From: an uncultured Collinsella sp.
GTDB lineage: Bacteria > Actinomycetota > Coriobacteriia > Coriobacteriales > Coriobacteriaceae
Direction of reading: 5' to 3'
NCBI GenBank assembly: GCA_959602645.1
Contig: CAUGTZ010000006.1
Location: 1 to 64,000, forward strand
DNA: 64,000 nt
A program made the position numbers and the translations under genes. A model generated the notes under the pieces. It was not told the origin of the DNA and did no database searches. It worked only from the letters and a program-made list of their open reading frames with translations. Shown here in pieces: positions 52,841 to 61,364 of this stretch (within the stretch, counting starts at the first letter, position 1; the number at the start of each line of letters is the position of its first letter).

Positions 52841-53878
52841 CTAGATGACCCCCTGAACCGCAGCCATGTAGAGAACGTTTACGGCCTGGTGCCTTAGCAA
52901 CTGCACGAAGGCCTTCTGCTTAAAGCCGAGTCTCTCGCATGGGTAGTCATTAATCACTTTCAGCAGACGTTCGTCGACCGCCATAGTGCGTATGGCACGG
53001 CAGGCGTCGCGGCGGCTCTTACCGCTTACGCGAGGCACTTCCTGCGAAATGCACATCTTCATATTGATAAACAGGGTCTTTTTTAACCTCAAAACGCATT
53101 CCGCCTCCGAAGGCGAGCCTGCCACAAGTCGAAGGGCGTAGTCGTAGAAGAACAGACAAGCGTCGAAGCGATCCGGTCTATAAGAAGTGGTGAGTGAGGA
53201 GAGATTCGTGCGGTACGAATATCCCACGCAACTCGTCGTCACCACCTTGTTGCAAGTCCGGAGGTACCTGTATTTAAAGACGAAGTCTTCGCTGATTACC
53301 TCGCGCTCTGAGGGAAAGCGCAGAGCATGTTCGTCTATGTTCGACTTTGCGAATATAGACGAACATGCCGACATTGGAATCGAGTCGGACGCCTCGGGCG
53401 CGCTGCCGCACACGCGGGGGACGAGCCTCTTCGCCAGTCTTTCACCTTCCCACACGGCATCCTCGAGCTTAAACTCGAACTGAGGGTTTCCCTCTCCGTC
53501 GCGCTTGGTGAACCCACCAAGAACACAATCCGCTCCTGTGTCCTCGATGGCGCGGGCGAACGTCTCGACCATGTCGGACTCGAGCCAGTCGTCGGAATCA
53601 ACGAACATAACATGTGTGGTCTCTGGAAGCAGATTATCGAGTCCCGTGTTACGCGCGAAACCAAGCCCTGCGTTCTCCTTATGCACTGTTCGCACGCGAT
53701 CGTTCTCAAAGGAGAGTCGATCACACAGCTCGCCCGACCCGTCGGTCGACCCGTCGTCGATGAGCAGTACCTCGAACACCGAGTACGACTGTTCCAGAAT
53801 GGAGCGGACACACCGTTTAAGATAGCGTCTAACGTTGTACACGGGCACGATTAGGGTTAATTTCAGATTTTGATCCAC
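52841..53878 (-). CDS. GT2 glycosyltransferase
   Basis: A 345-residue GT-A-fold transferase. N-terminal LTLIVPVYNVRRYLKRCVRS, then VLLIDDGSTDGSGELCD and the DXD-type FVDSDDWLESD. The C-terminal half is helical without membrane spans. It adds one sugar to the lipid-linked unit; donor and linkage cannot be told. The start ATG 53878 lies 15 bp from the acetyltransferase gene at 53894. Confidence 0.9.
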   Translation of the reverse strand: MDQNLKLTLIVPVYNVRRYLKRCVRSILEQSYSVFEVLLIDDGSTDGSGELCDRLSFENDRVRTVHKENAGLGFARNTGLDNLLPETTHVMFVDSDDWLESDMVETFARAIEDTGADCVLGGFTKRDGEGNPQFEFKLEDAVWEGERLAKRLVPRVCGSAPEASDSIPMSACSSIFAKSNIDEHALRFPSEREVISEDFVFKYRYLRTCNKVVTTSCVGYSYRTNLSSLTTSYRPDRFDACLFFYDYALRLVAGSPSEAECVLRLKKTLFINMKMCISQEVPRVSGKSRRDACRAIRTMAVDERLLKVINDYPCERLGFKQKAFVQLLRHQAVNVLYMAAVQGVI

Positions 53879-53893
53879 GTTTAAATAGGCCTT

Positions 53894-54451
53894 CTAGTCG
53901 TATCTCTTAATCAACCGAGCGGGCGCCCCGGCGTACAGAGCGCCCGCTTCGTTAAGGTCGCGTGTGACAACAGAGTTCGCTGAAACAAGAGAGCAACACG
54001 CAATCGTGCAGCCGCGCGTAACGACCGTATTAGCGCAAAGCCAACAACGATGACCGATCGAAACCGGCGCGTGGAGTAACTTCGAGCTAACCCCCCCCCT
54101 GCGATCGAATTCGTGGTCGTGGTCATAAATCTGGACATTAGGACCAAGGAGCGTGTCTGCACCGATGCGGGCGGATTCGACTACCGTCACTCGGCAGCCC
54201 TCGTTCATGTAGACGCCGTCTTCCAGTACTAAAGTTGCGCCTTTATTGACCTGTACGATGCATTCAGGGCTCAAATAAACGCCCGCACCGATGCTGAGGG
54301 AGGCGCCCTCGCCCAAAATCAACCGTGTGCCCTTGCCCAGGTACAATGGTTTGCCTGAGGCGATCTTGAGCCGATTTCCGGCCACAATGCGCACCCTTAG
54401 CACCCGTAGGGCGGAGGCGCCCCATTTAAGAGCCTTAGCAATCCTATTCAT
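53894..54451 (-). CDS. Second left-handed beta-helix acetyltransferase
   Basis: A 185-residue hexapeptide acetyltransferase: LYLGKGTRLILGEGASLSIG and VYMNEGCRVTVVESARIGAD form the repeats; a His-containing loop (IYDHDHEFDRRGGVSS) and the C-terminal NSVVTRDLNEAGALYAGAPA with ARLIKRYD follow, the colanic-acid/WcaF-type ending. The start at ATG 54451 (MNRIAKALKW) overlaps licD by 8 bp. It carries a 9-G tract (54091-54099) in the RRGGV codons, in the loop before the last coils. Confidence 0.87.
   Translation of the reverse strand: MNRIAKALKWGASALRVLRVRIVAGNRLKIASGKPLYLGKGTRLILGEGASLSIGAGVYLSPECIVQVNKGATLVLEDGVYMNEGCRVTVVESARIGADTLLGPNVQIYDHDHEFDRRGGVSSKLLHAPVSIGHRCWLCANTVVTRGCTIACCSLVSANSVVTRDLNEAGALYAGAPARLIKRYD
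54091..54099 (-). repeat. 9-G homopolymer in the second acetyltransferase gene
   Basis: Nine consecutive G bases on the coding strand at the Arg-Gly-Gly-Val codons. A slip here would remove the final coils and the C-terminal signature. Third tract of the same length in the window. Confidence 0.7.
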
Positions 54452-55310
54452 CGGTGCTTCCGCTGCTCGTAGGGTCGAAGTTGTTGGAAGCGCTGACACG
54501 CCAGGCCTTCAACTCATGCGCAATACGTTTGTCGGCAGGCGGAAGTGACATATAGTCCCCGTACATTATCGAGAGATAGCGGTCCGCATCCTCAAAGCCA
54601 AAGAACTGTTCATTTTCGAATTCGTATTCAACCAAGTTGCTAAACAGGCTTGCTGGGAAAACCTCCAGCGACTGACTGACCGCCCAAGCTAGATTGGCAG
54701 CAGTGCCGATAGTCGAAAAGCAACCGTTATCCGTCATCGTTCTTAGCTTACCGAGAGCCCACTGTTGCAGAGGGGTGTGCCTGGCAAGCGTGCCGAAGAC
54801 GGTTTTGAAGCAGCCAGCAACTCCTGGCTGTCCCGAGCTCCATCTTGATGCTTGGAACAGGTACTTATATCGAACTGCTGCATCCCAGGCCTTGCTGGCT
54901 TCGGCTTCACTTTCGAAAGAAACAATCGGAAAGATATCGATCCACACATATTCGCGGATTCCCTCTGCAATGAATGCAGACTTTACTTCAATGCTGGTAT
55001 CAACCAGTTTTTCAAAAGGAATCGCAGCAGAAACTTTAGAGTTCAGCTGGCTGGCAAGCTTGACATGTGATAACTCTGCTCCAGCACGTGAACCGAAACT
55101 TTTTAGAAATTTCCTATAATCCTCAACAGGCATAACGACATCGATATCGTCATCCCAGGGAATGAACCCCTTGTGCCTAACCGCACCGAGCAGAGTTCCG
55201 GAGCCCATTGAGTATCGTAGATTGTTCTCTCGGCAGTAGGAGTCGAAAATGCGAAGGAGACGTAGTTCGGCATCTTTCACCTCTTGCATGGATAAATATT
55301 CAGTCGGCAT
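54444..55310 (-). CDS. LicD-family phosphotransferase
   Basis: A 288-residue member of the LicD/FKRP nucleotidyltransferase-fold group, which transfers phosphocholine (or another phospho-alditol) from the CDP form to glycan sugars. Motifs: the N-terminal helix LRLLRIFDSYCRENNLRYSM, GSGTLLGAVRHKGFIPWDDD with the metal-binding DDDIDV, and the late FGFEDADRYLSIMYGDYMSL. With the LicC-LicA fusion in the same operon it forms a plausible phosphocholine-decoration route. The gene lies between a GT4 transferase and the second acetyltransferase, with overlaps on one side. Confidence 0.9.
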   Translation of the reverse strand: MPTEYLSMQEVKDAELRLLRIFDSYCRENNLRYSMGSGTLLGAVRHKGFIPWDDDIDVVMPVEDYRKFLKSFGSRAGAELSHVKLASQLNSKVSAAIPFEKLVDTSIEVKSAFIAEGIREYVWIDIFPIVSFESEAEASKAWDAAVRYKYLFQASRWSSGQPGVAGCFKTVFGTLARHTPLQQWALGKLRTMTDNGCFSTIGTAANLAWAVSQSLEVFPASLFSNLVEYEFENEQFFGFEDADRYLSIMYGDYMSLPPADKRIAHELKAWRVSASNNFDPTSSGSTDE

Positions 55311-55311
55311 A

Positions 55312-56421
55312 TTACGCCCCTTTAGTCATATATCTATAGCGATCAGAGAGCTGCTTGTAGAGCGACCGCGTGGTGTAACCCGCTTTATCGAGAAACGGAA
55401 CGTAGTCGACCTTGGCGGTAATTTCCCTTTTGCCGGCGCAGGCTTCCAGCAAATCGGCCCACTCCTTGTCGGAAAGCGAAAGCCCTGCTCGCTGGAGAAG
55501 GCCCGTCAGATCGGCCTCCTGGGTAACCGCGTCAGAGCTGAGGATGGGCAGTCCATTTGCCTGGGCCTCAATGAATGCAATCGGGAGCCCCTCGTGGAAA
55601 GAGGGGGCGAGCAGCGCGTCCATGGCGCTGTAGTACCTCCAGATATCGTCAACAGTACCGATGAAAACCGCCGATTCGCCCAGCCCCAATTCAGCCGCCC
55701 TCTCCTTCGCAAGGGGAAGTTCCTCGGCTTGGCCGAAGAGCAGAAGGCGGGAATCGGCCTCACTGGAGCGCAGCTGATTGAAGATATCGAGGGCGCGCAG
55801 TGTGTTTTTTGCAGGAATACCCGCCCCAACAAACCCTATGACGGTGGCATCGCCCGGGATCCCAAGCCGATGTCTAACGGCAGCCCGGTCAGAGGACGAG
55901 AATCGGAATTTATCGGAATCGACCCCGTTGTGCACCAAGGCATAGCCAGCGCCCTGAAAGAGATATTCACCTGCGACCTCGCTGCATGCCCAGCGCTCAC
56001 TCGCCGACGGGAGAAACCTCTCTATCATGGCCACGTTGACCATATTCTTCAAACGCGAGGTGCTGCCAAGCGCGCTGTTATGGCAGTGCACGATGCGCGA
56101 GGGAACTCCGGTCTTTTTGGCCTCAGAGGCGAAGACGAAGCCGAGCGCATTGTTCGTGTGAATCTGAACGATGTCGAAACGGTGCTTCGACAGAAAAGCG
56201 ACAAGGCGCTTCGCACCCAGAGTGCCAACCAATAGCGGGCTGTAGCTATCGATTAAAGGACCGAAGAATCGCTCTCCGAACCTGTCCCCTTCGACTCTTC
56301 CCACCGACAGCACGCTCTGCTCGATATCGGGAGCCGGGCAATCGAGCATCGTGGAGACGAAGGTCCTCACCCCGCCCCTTCCGGACCCTAGCTGTTGAAT
56401 GATGTGCAGGACCCGAATCAT
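55312..56421 (-). CDS. GT4 glycosyltransferase
   Basis: A 369-residue GT-B-fold retaining transferase. N-terminal VLHIIQQLGSGRGGVRTFVS (Gly-rich acceptor-side loop), C-terminal GFVGAGIPAKNTLRALDIFN, then the nucleotide-binding LLAPSFHEGLPIAFIEAQAN with the EX7E pattern. It adds a sugar to the lipid carrier intermediate. The start overlaps the end of the epimerase gene by 4 bp. Confidence 0.9.
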   Translation of the reverse strand: MIRVLHIIQQLGSGRGGVRTFVSTMLDCPAPDIEQSVLSVGRVEGDRFGERFFGPLIDSYSPLLVGTLGAKRLVAFLSKHRFDIVQIHTNNALGFVFASEAKKTGVPSRIVHCHNSALGSTSRLKNMVNVAMIERFLPSASERWACSEVAGEYLFQGAGYALVHNGVDSDKFRFSSSDRAAVRHRLGIPGDATVIGFVGAGIPAKNTLRALDIFNQLRSSEADSRLLLFGQAEELPLAKERAAELGLGESAVFIGTVDDIWRYYSAMDALLAPSFHEGLPIAFIEAQANGLPILSSDAVTQEADLTGLLQRAGLSLSDKEWADLLEACAGKREITAKVDYVPFLDKAGYTTRSLYKQLSDRYRYMTKGA

Positions 56422-57527
56422 CGCGACCGGCCTGCCAGCACGTCCGCAATCCGCTCGCTCGCATGCCCGTCTCCGTAGGGGTTGGAGGCGTGGCTCATGG
56501 CCTCGTACTCAGGCTCGTCAGAGAGCAGGCGGCTGAACTCACGGTAAATGACGTCCTCCTCGGTGCCCACGAGCTTCAGCGTGCCGGCCGCCACACCCTC
56601 GGGACGTTCGGTGGTATCGCGCATGACGAGCACCGGTTTGCCGAGGCTCGGGGCCTCCTCCTGGATGCCGCCGGAGTCGGTGAGGATGAGGTGGCTCGCG
56701 GCCATGAAGTTGTGGAAGTCGAGAACCTCGAGCGGGTCGATGATGTGGAGCCTGTCGAAGCCGTCGAGCTCCTCGTGCGCCGCCTTGCGGACGAGTGGGT
56801 TCATGTGGATGGGGTAGATCGCCTTGGTGTCGGGGTGCTCCTCCATCACGCGGCGGATGGCGCGGAACATGCGGTGCATGGGCTCGCCCAGGTTCTCGCG
56901 GCGGTGCGCCGTGATGAGGATGAGACGGGAGCCCTCCGCCCAGTCGAGCTCGGGGTGCGAGTAGCCCTCGCGCACGGTAGTGCGCAGTGCGTCGATGCCG
57001 GTGTTGCCGGTGACCCAGATCCCGGACTCGAGCTTGCCCTCGCCGAGCAGGTTCTGCTTGCTCGCCTCCGTGGGCGCGAAGTAGTACTCGCTCACGATGT
57101 CGACCGCCTGGCGGTTGAACTCCTCCGGCCAGGGGCTGTAGATGTCGTGCGTGCGCAGGCCGGCCTCCACATGCCCCACGGGGATCTGCAGGTAGAAACA
57201 CGCGAGCGCTGCGGCGAAGCTGGTCGTGGTGTCGCCGTGGACCAGGACGACATCGGGCCTCTCGCCCTCGAGGACGGCCCTGAGCTTGAGCAGCACGTCG
57301 CACGTCACGTCGAACAGCGTCTGGCCCGGCTTCATGATCGCAAGGTCGTGGTCGGGAGTCACGTCGAAGACGCGCAGCACCTGGTCGAGCATCTCGCGGT
57401 GCTGGCCGGTCACGGTCACCACAGCCTCGAACTCATCCGTGCGCGCCTTCAGCTCGTTGACGAGCGGGCACATCTTGATTGCCTCCGGGCGGGTGCCGAA
57501 GACGAGCATTACTTTCTTCTTAGTCAT
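56418..57527 (-). CDS. wecB: UDP-N-acetylglucosamine 2-epimerase (non-hydrolysing)
   Basis: A 369-residue enzyme giving UDP-ManNAc. Motifs: MLVFGTRPEAIKMCPLVNEL, VHGDTTTSFAAALACFYLQI, GHVEAGLRTHDIYSPWPEEF, VTGNTGIDALRT and ILTDSGGIQEEAPSLGKPVL. All family catalytic acidic and His residues seem present. It directly precedes the TagA-like ManNAc transferase in pathway logic and overlaps it by 8 bp, so ManNAc should be in the linkage unit or repeat. Confidence 0.95.
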   Translation of the reverse strand: MTKKKVMLVFGTRPEAIKMCPLVNELKARTDEFEAVVTVTGQHREMLDQVLRVFDVTPDHDLAIMKPGQTLFDVTCDVLLKLRAVLEGERPDVVLVHGDTTTSFAAALACFYLQIPVGHVEAGLRTHDIYSPWPEEFNRQAVDIVSEYYFAPTEASKQNLLGEGKLESGIWVTGNTGIDALRTTVREGYSHPELDWAEGSRLILITAHRRENLGEPMHRMFRAIRRVMEEHPDTKAIYPIHMNPLVRKAAHEELDGFDRLHIIDPLEVLDFHNFMAASHLILTDSGGIQEEAPSLGKPVLVMRDTTERPEGVAAGTLKLVGTEEDVIYREFSRLLSDEPEYEAMSHASNPYGDGHASERIADVLAGRSR

Positions 57528-58326
57528 TGGCCTTGCTCCTCTTTGACTCCTTGCGGAGAAGCATGTAGAAACGGGTGTTGCCGACCACGTAGCGCTTCAC
57601 CAGGCGCTTGGGCTCCTGCATCATGCGGAAGAGCCACTCCAGGTTCGCGCGCTGCATCCACATCGGGGCGCGCGGGATGTTGCCGGAGACGACGTCGAAC
57701 GAGCCGCCCACGCCCACGAAAGCGCCCTTGGCGCCCAGCTCGCGGAAACGCTCGATAAGGCGCTCCTTCTTGGGCGAGGTGATGCCCACGAACACGATGT
57801 CGGGCTCGGCCTGCTCAACCTCGGCGACCACGGCATCGAACTCGTCGTCGCCGAAGTAGCCGTCACGGTAGCCAGCGAGGACCATATTGGGATACCTCTC
57901 GGACAGTACCTCGGCGGTCTTTGCGACCACCTCAGCCTTGGCACCCAGCAGGTAGACCCTGTGCCCCTCGCGCTCGGCCAGCCCGCACAGCTCCCACATG
58001 AGGTCGATGCCGGCCACGCGCCCGGGCAGGTCCACGCCCAGCTTCTTGGCGGCCATGACCATGGAAGCGCCATCGGCGTTTACGATCTCGCAGCGGCGCA
58101 CGCACGCGTCCATCTCGGGATCGTCGCGCATCTGCAACAACTTGTCGGCGTTCACGCCGATCAGGTGGGCGAAGCGCCCCTTCTTGATGAGGGCGTCGGT
58201 CGCCTCGACGGTCTGCTCCATCGTCCAGGGGTCGACGGGTGCGCCCAAAATTTCAATTCGCTCGGGAAGAACAACCCTTGAACTGGTGACTCCGTATTTC
58301 CCTCTTGTCTCTTTAGCAAGCGCCAT
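57520..58326 (-). CDS. WecG/TagA/CpsF-family glycosyltransferase
   Basis: A 268-residue GT26 enzyme. In wall teichoic acid synthesis TagA adds ManNAc to undecaprenyl-diphospho-GlcNAc. Motifs: IEILGAPVDPWTMEQTVEA, HLIGVNADKLLQMRDD, NADGASMVMAAKKLG, VYLLGAKAEVVAKTAEVL and FVGITSPKKERLIERF. The start is ATG 58326 (MALAKETRGKYG), overlapping the sugar transferase gene by 14 bp. Together with wecB this makes the standard teichoic-acid linkage disaccharide possible. Confidence 0.93.
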   Translation of the reverse strand: MALAKETRGKYGVTSSRVVLPERIEILGAPVDPWTMEQTVEATDALIKKGRFAHLIGVNADKLLQMRDDPEMDACVRRCEIVNADGASMVMAAKKLGVDLPGRVAGIDLMWELCGLAEREGHRVYLLGAKAEVVAKTAEVLSERYPNMVLAGYRDGYFGDDEFDAVVAEVEQAEPDIVFVGITSPKKERLIERFRELGAKGAFVGVGGSFDVVSGNIPRAPMWMQRANLEWLFRMMQEPKRLVKRYVVGNTRFYMLLRKESKRSKAND

Positions 58327-59113
58327 TTCCGCTGACAACCTCAATCACTGTGAGTAGGATTATTTTCAAATCGAAGAAAACGCCCCGCTTGGCGATATAT
58401 TCCAGGTCGCGACGGACCATTCCGTCGAATCCCGTCGAGTTGCGCTCAGTGACCTGCCACCAGCCGGTGATGCCCGGCTTCACGGCCAGGCGCTGCAGGT
58501 CATACTCGGTGTACTCGGCCACCTCGTTGGGCAGCGGCGGGCGCGGGCCCACCACACTCATCTGGCCTAGGAACACGTTCAGGAACTGCGGGAACTCGTC
58601 GATGGAATGCTTGCGGATGAACTTCCCGATCTTGGTGACGCGGGGGTCTTCCCTCATCTTGAACATGGCGCCGACAATCTCGTTTTGATCCATAAGCTCG
58701 ACGAGGCGCTCGTCGGCGTCTTTGTACATGGATCGGAACTTCCACATGCGGAAGGTTGACAGACTGCCGTCGCGGCGGGTCTGGCCCACTCGGATCTGGC
58801 TGTAGAACGGGTTGCCCTCGCTCTCCAGGCGGATGGCCGCGGCGAGCACAAGGCTGGGTACGGCGATGACGGCCAGCACGCAGCCGCTGAACACGACGTC
58901 GAAGGCGCGCTTGATGGTGCGGTAGGCCAGGCGCGAACGATCCCAGTCCATGATGGATTGCATGGCCTTGTAGCGACCGGCGCCCTCACGCCGTTCCATG
59001 GCCCGAGCGATGAGCGCCGCCCCCGCGGGCGCATCCGTTGCATATTGAGGTTTATCCGACACGTTCTCTTCCAACACTTCGTCCCCAGGTCGGGGATCCT
59101 CCCTGTTCTGCAT
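58313..59113 (-). CDS. Polyprenyl-phosphate sugar-1-phosphate transferase (ExoY/WcaJ-type, monotopic)
   Basis: A 266-residue initiating transferase. A cytoplasmic N-terminus is followed by a re-entrant hydrophobic helix (FDVVFSGCVLAVIAVPSLVL) and the catalytic part with GNPFYSQIRVGQTRRDG, FRMWKFRSMYKDA, KFIRKHSIDEFPQFLNVFLG, MSVVGPRPPLPNEV and KPGITGWWQVTERNS. It loads the first sugar phosphate onto undecaprenyl phosphate. Short form without the WbaP membrane domain. Its place just after the antiterminator marks the beginning of the structural operon. Confidence 0.95.
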   Translation of the reverse strand: MQNREDPRPGDEVLEENVSDKPQYATDAPAGAALIARAMERREGAGRYKAMQSIMDWDRSRLAYRTIKRAFDVVFSGCVLAVIAVPSLVLAAAIRLESEGNPFYSQIRVGQTRRDGSLSTFRMWKFRSMYKDADERLVELMDQNEIVGAMFKMREDPRVTKIGKFIRKHSIDEFPQFLNVFLGQMSVVGPRPPLPNEVAEYTEYDLQRLAVKPGITGWWQVTERNSTGFDGMVRRDLEYIAKRGVFFDLKIILLTVIEVVSGNGAC

Positions 59114-59128
59114 AGCGACAGCCCGCAG

Positions 59129-59674
59129 CTAGGCGATCGCCTTTTTAAGGTTTCGCATTACACGCTGCTCGACCGAAAGCACGGCAAGGCCAACGCGCGT
59201 AGTCACTCGTCGACCGCACAGGTCGAGCTCCAAATAAGCAGTACTCTTGCGTCTGTTAATGGTTTTGATAAGGCCTTCGTGGCCCAACAGCGGACCTGCC
59301 GTCACTACGACCCGGTCGCCGTCTTTTAGGGCCTCGCTCATGGGCACTACGCGGTCTCCCCTATGCGTAAAGCTGCCAATAAGCTGGACCTCTTCTTTTG
59401 CCAGCGGCACAAACTGACCATCCTGAGATAACACCCGGGCAAAGTCGTCCATGCGCAGCAGATACTGTTGCACGGTGCGGGGATCTGCCGTATCGCAGAT
59501 AAGATATCCGGGAAAGAGCGGCTTGGTCGTATCGACCCATTCGCCGTGTACTTTGATCTCGGTTTGAAATTGGGGATAAAAGAGCTCCTGCATGGCGCCA
59601 GGCGGCACCATACGCTCAATGCGCTCGCGCATTACGTCTTCGCGACCGTTAATGACCTGAATCACATACCACAC
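59129..59674 (-). CDS. NusG paralogue, LoaP/UpxY-like antiterminator
   Basis: A 181-residue NusG-family protein: NGN domain (WYVIQVINGREDVMRERIER to about residue 100, with FPGYLICDT) and a C-terminal KOW domain (DGDRVVVTAGPLLGHEGLIK). The genome's housekeeping nusG would lie elsewhere with secE. A NusG paralogue as first gene of a long glycan operon matches LoaP, UpxY and RfaH, which keep RNA polymerase going through such operons. I chose GTG 59674, 8 nt from AAGGGGG; two GTGs just upstream lie too close to that site. Confidence 0.88.
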   Translation of the reverse strand: MWYVIQVINGREDVMRERIERMVPPGAMQELFYPQFQTEIKVHGEWVDTTKPLFPGYLICDTADPRTVQQYLLRMDDFARVLSQDGQFVPLAKEEVQLIGSFTHRGDRVVPMSEALKDGDRVVVTAGPLLGHEGLIKTINRRKSTAYLELDLCGRRVTTRVGLAVLSVEQRVMRNLKKAIA

Positions 59675-60427
59675 GAGCACCACCCCCTTGCTGTCTTACG
59701 TGTGGCTCACGGGGTTTGGGTATGGCTTCGCCAGGGCACTTGTGCGCGAAGGCGCTCCATATTCAAACCCTGAGCCCAGTTAGACAAGCACGTGGCTCTG
59801 CCCCACCGTGAACGGTATGTATAAGTGCAGTTGCTAGAGTCGCGAACGTGTATCGCAAAAAGAACGCGACCCCAGCTGGCTGCGCGCGACCCAGTCAAGC
59901 GGGTACAAAACTGGACCGCACGCAAACAGCTGTAAGACTGCTGCGAATTGTCATGAAATATCGATTCGAATAAACAGCTTACACATAGACAAGAACAAAA
60001 TCATTCGATGCGGTACGCATGACGACGCTATTGGAGCTCGTGGTTTTTCTGGCACCGCCGTTACGGCCGGATGCTGATCGACCCTGCGCTTTGCGGCTTG
60101 CTGGAGCCGTGAGCAAAGTTGAACCCATGTAACGTTAGATATCCTAGCACAGCAGGTGGCCCATACGTTTTGGGTGTGTTGAGCAACATATTGTTTATTT
60201 GCCGTGGTTATAGGGGATATTGTGCCGTATTGCACACATTGCCGCAGGTTTATGGGGGTGTGTAGGTTGGTGAGCACTGCCTGAGTTGTATTGTTAGCGG
60301 CGTGAATTGCTCAAACTATTATGTTTGGCTAACAAACTTTGTACAAAACCGGGAAGGTAATTGCGAAACTTTTTGCAGGGTGGTCGCGGGTGCACGCGTC
60401 ACTTTCGTTTGTGGGGTTGATAAGTAT
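59675..60427. other. Long leader/upstream region of the glycan operon
   Basis: No gene is supported in about 750 bp. The region is lower in GC toward 60200-60350. It should contain the operon promoter and a long untranslated leader, the place where a LoaP-type factor would be recruited. A possible -10 (TAGGAT after TGCTGTGC, minus strand, near 60140) is weak. I could not identify a clear recruitment hairpin. Confidence 0.45.
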
Positions 60428-60456
60428 GAAAAAAGTCCATCGGATAACCGATGGAC
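60428..60456 (-). terminator. Terminator of tRNA-Ala copy 3
   Basis: Perfect 9-bp stem (60435-60443 with 60448-60456) followed on the minus strand by TTTTTTC. Confidence 0.85.
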
Positions 60457-60470
60457 TTTTGGATTCACGA

Positions 60471-60546
60471 TGGTGGAGACGAGGGGGATCGAACCCCTGA
60501 CCTCTTGACTGCCAGTCAAGCGCTCTCCCAGCTGAGCTACGCCCCC
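60471..60546 (-). tRNA. tRNA-Ala(GGC), copy 3
   Basis: Same 73-nt body as the copies at 21032 and 22030 (G3-U70, anticodon GGC), but here the CCA is encoded (60471-60473). Flanking sequence differs from the other two except for the promoter boxes. Confidence 0.95.
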
Positions 60547-60559
60547 GTGACGAGGAGAT

Positions 60560-60588
60560 ACTATAGGGGAAGATCTTCGGGGATGCAA
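60560..60588 (-). promoter_or_regulatory. Promoter of tRNA-Ala copy 3
   Basis: TTGCAT (60583-60588) and TATAGT (60560-60565) on the minus strand, 17-bp spacer, identical boxes to copies 1 and 2. Confidence 0.8.
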
Positions 60589-60639
60589 GGACTTTTTTGG
60601 TTGAATCTCTTACTTACGGGTTTTCCTGGGACGGGGCTG

Positions 60640-60676
60640 AATTGACTGATTTTGACTTCGGCAAAATCAGTCAATT
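60640..60676 (-). terminator. Long perfect hairpin after thiamine pyrophosphokinase
   Basis: A perfect 15-bp inverted repeat (60640-60654 with 60662-60676, loop ACTTCGG, AT-rich ends) lies 38 bp beyond the stop at 60714. No T-tract follows on the minus strand, so it may stop transcription weakly or stabilise the 3' end. Confidence 0.6.
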
Positions 60677-60713
60677 AACCCACCGTCCCGATAAAACCCT
60701 GATGCGCTGGCCC

Positions 60714-61355
60714 TTAGTTGTAGAGGTACGCGATGGCGGTGCCGGTGTGGACTTGGATTTTGGCTATTCCTCTTACTATGTTGCTGATGCCTGTGTCGGC
60801 TAACAGGCCTAGGGGGCTGTGGTCTAGCTCCCACTCTAGGCCGTGTTCGCTTATCTCTGTGTTGGGAGCGATGGCGATGATGGAGAAGGTTTTGCCCTCG
60901 GCGCCCTCGATGGTCCAGGTCTCGTCCTGGTGCAGGATTCTGGCCGTCACTTCGTCTTCTTCGATCCAGACGGGGGCGTCCGCATAGCCTGCCAGTAACC
61001 CTAACACAGACAGGGACATGTCCGGGCGGCCGCCGGTGGCGCAGGTCGCAACCACTTCGGCACCCGGCCAGCGACGACGGACCGAATCGAGCGCCAGCGC
61101 CAGATCGGTATAGTCCTTGTACGGGTCATGGCGCTCCACCTCAAAGTCAGTTGCGGCATCGACCAACGCGCGACCCGCGTCGCTCACCGTATCGGCATCT
61201 CCTACATACACATCGCAGCCCAGACCGGCGCCCAGAAGCGCGTCGAGCCCGCAGTCCACTGCGACAACGTGGTCGCACTCCCCCGCCAGCCGACTTAGCA
61301 AATCCTCGCTCGCCACCACGGGCGAGCCGCAGACCACCAATACCTTGAAAGCCAC
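60714..61355 (-). CDS. Thiamine pyrophosphokinase
   Basis: A 213-residue enzyme transferring pyrophosphate from ATP to thiamine. N-terminal VAVDCGLDALLGAGLGCDVY with VGDADT (usual form GDFDS), KDYTDLALALD (the conserved DxTD) and ATGGRPDMSL match the family; the C-terminal beta domain (GLEWELDHSPLGLLADTGIS, with SN in the next residues) carries the thiamine-site Ser/Asn. It lies 9 bp after the HAD gene. No THI-element riboswitch is visible in the short gap, so control is likely from the HAD promoter. Confidence 0.9.
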   Translation of the reverse strand: MAFKVLVVCGSPVVASEDLLSRLAGECDHVVAVDCGLDALLGAGLGCDVYVGDADTVSDAGRALVDAATDFEVERHDPYKDYTDLALALDSVRRRWPGAEVVATCATGGRPDMSLSVLGLLAGYADAPVWIEEDEVTARILHQDETWTIEGAEGKTFSIIAIAPNTEISEHGLEWELDHSPLGLLADTGISNIVRGIAKIQVHTGTAIAYLYN

Positions 61356-61364
61356 AGCTCTCGC

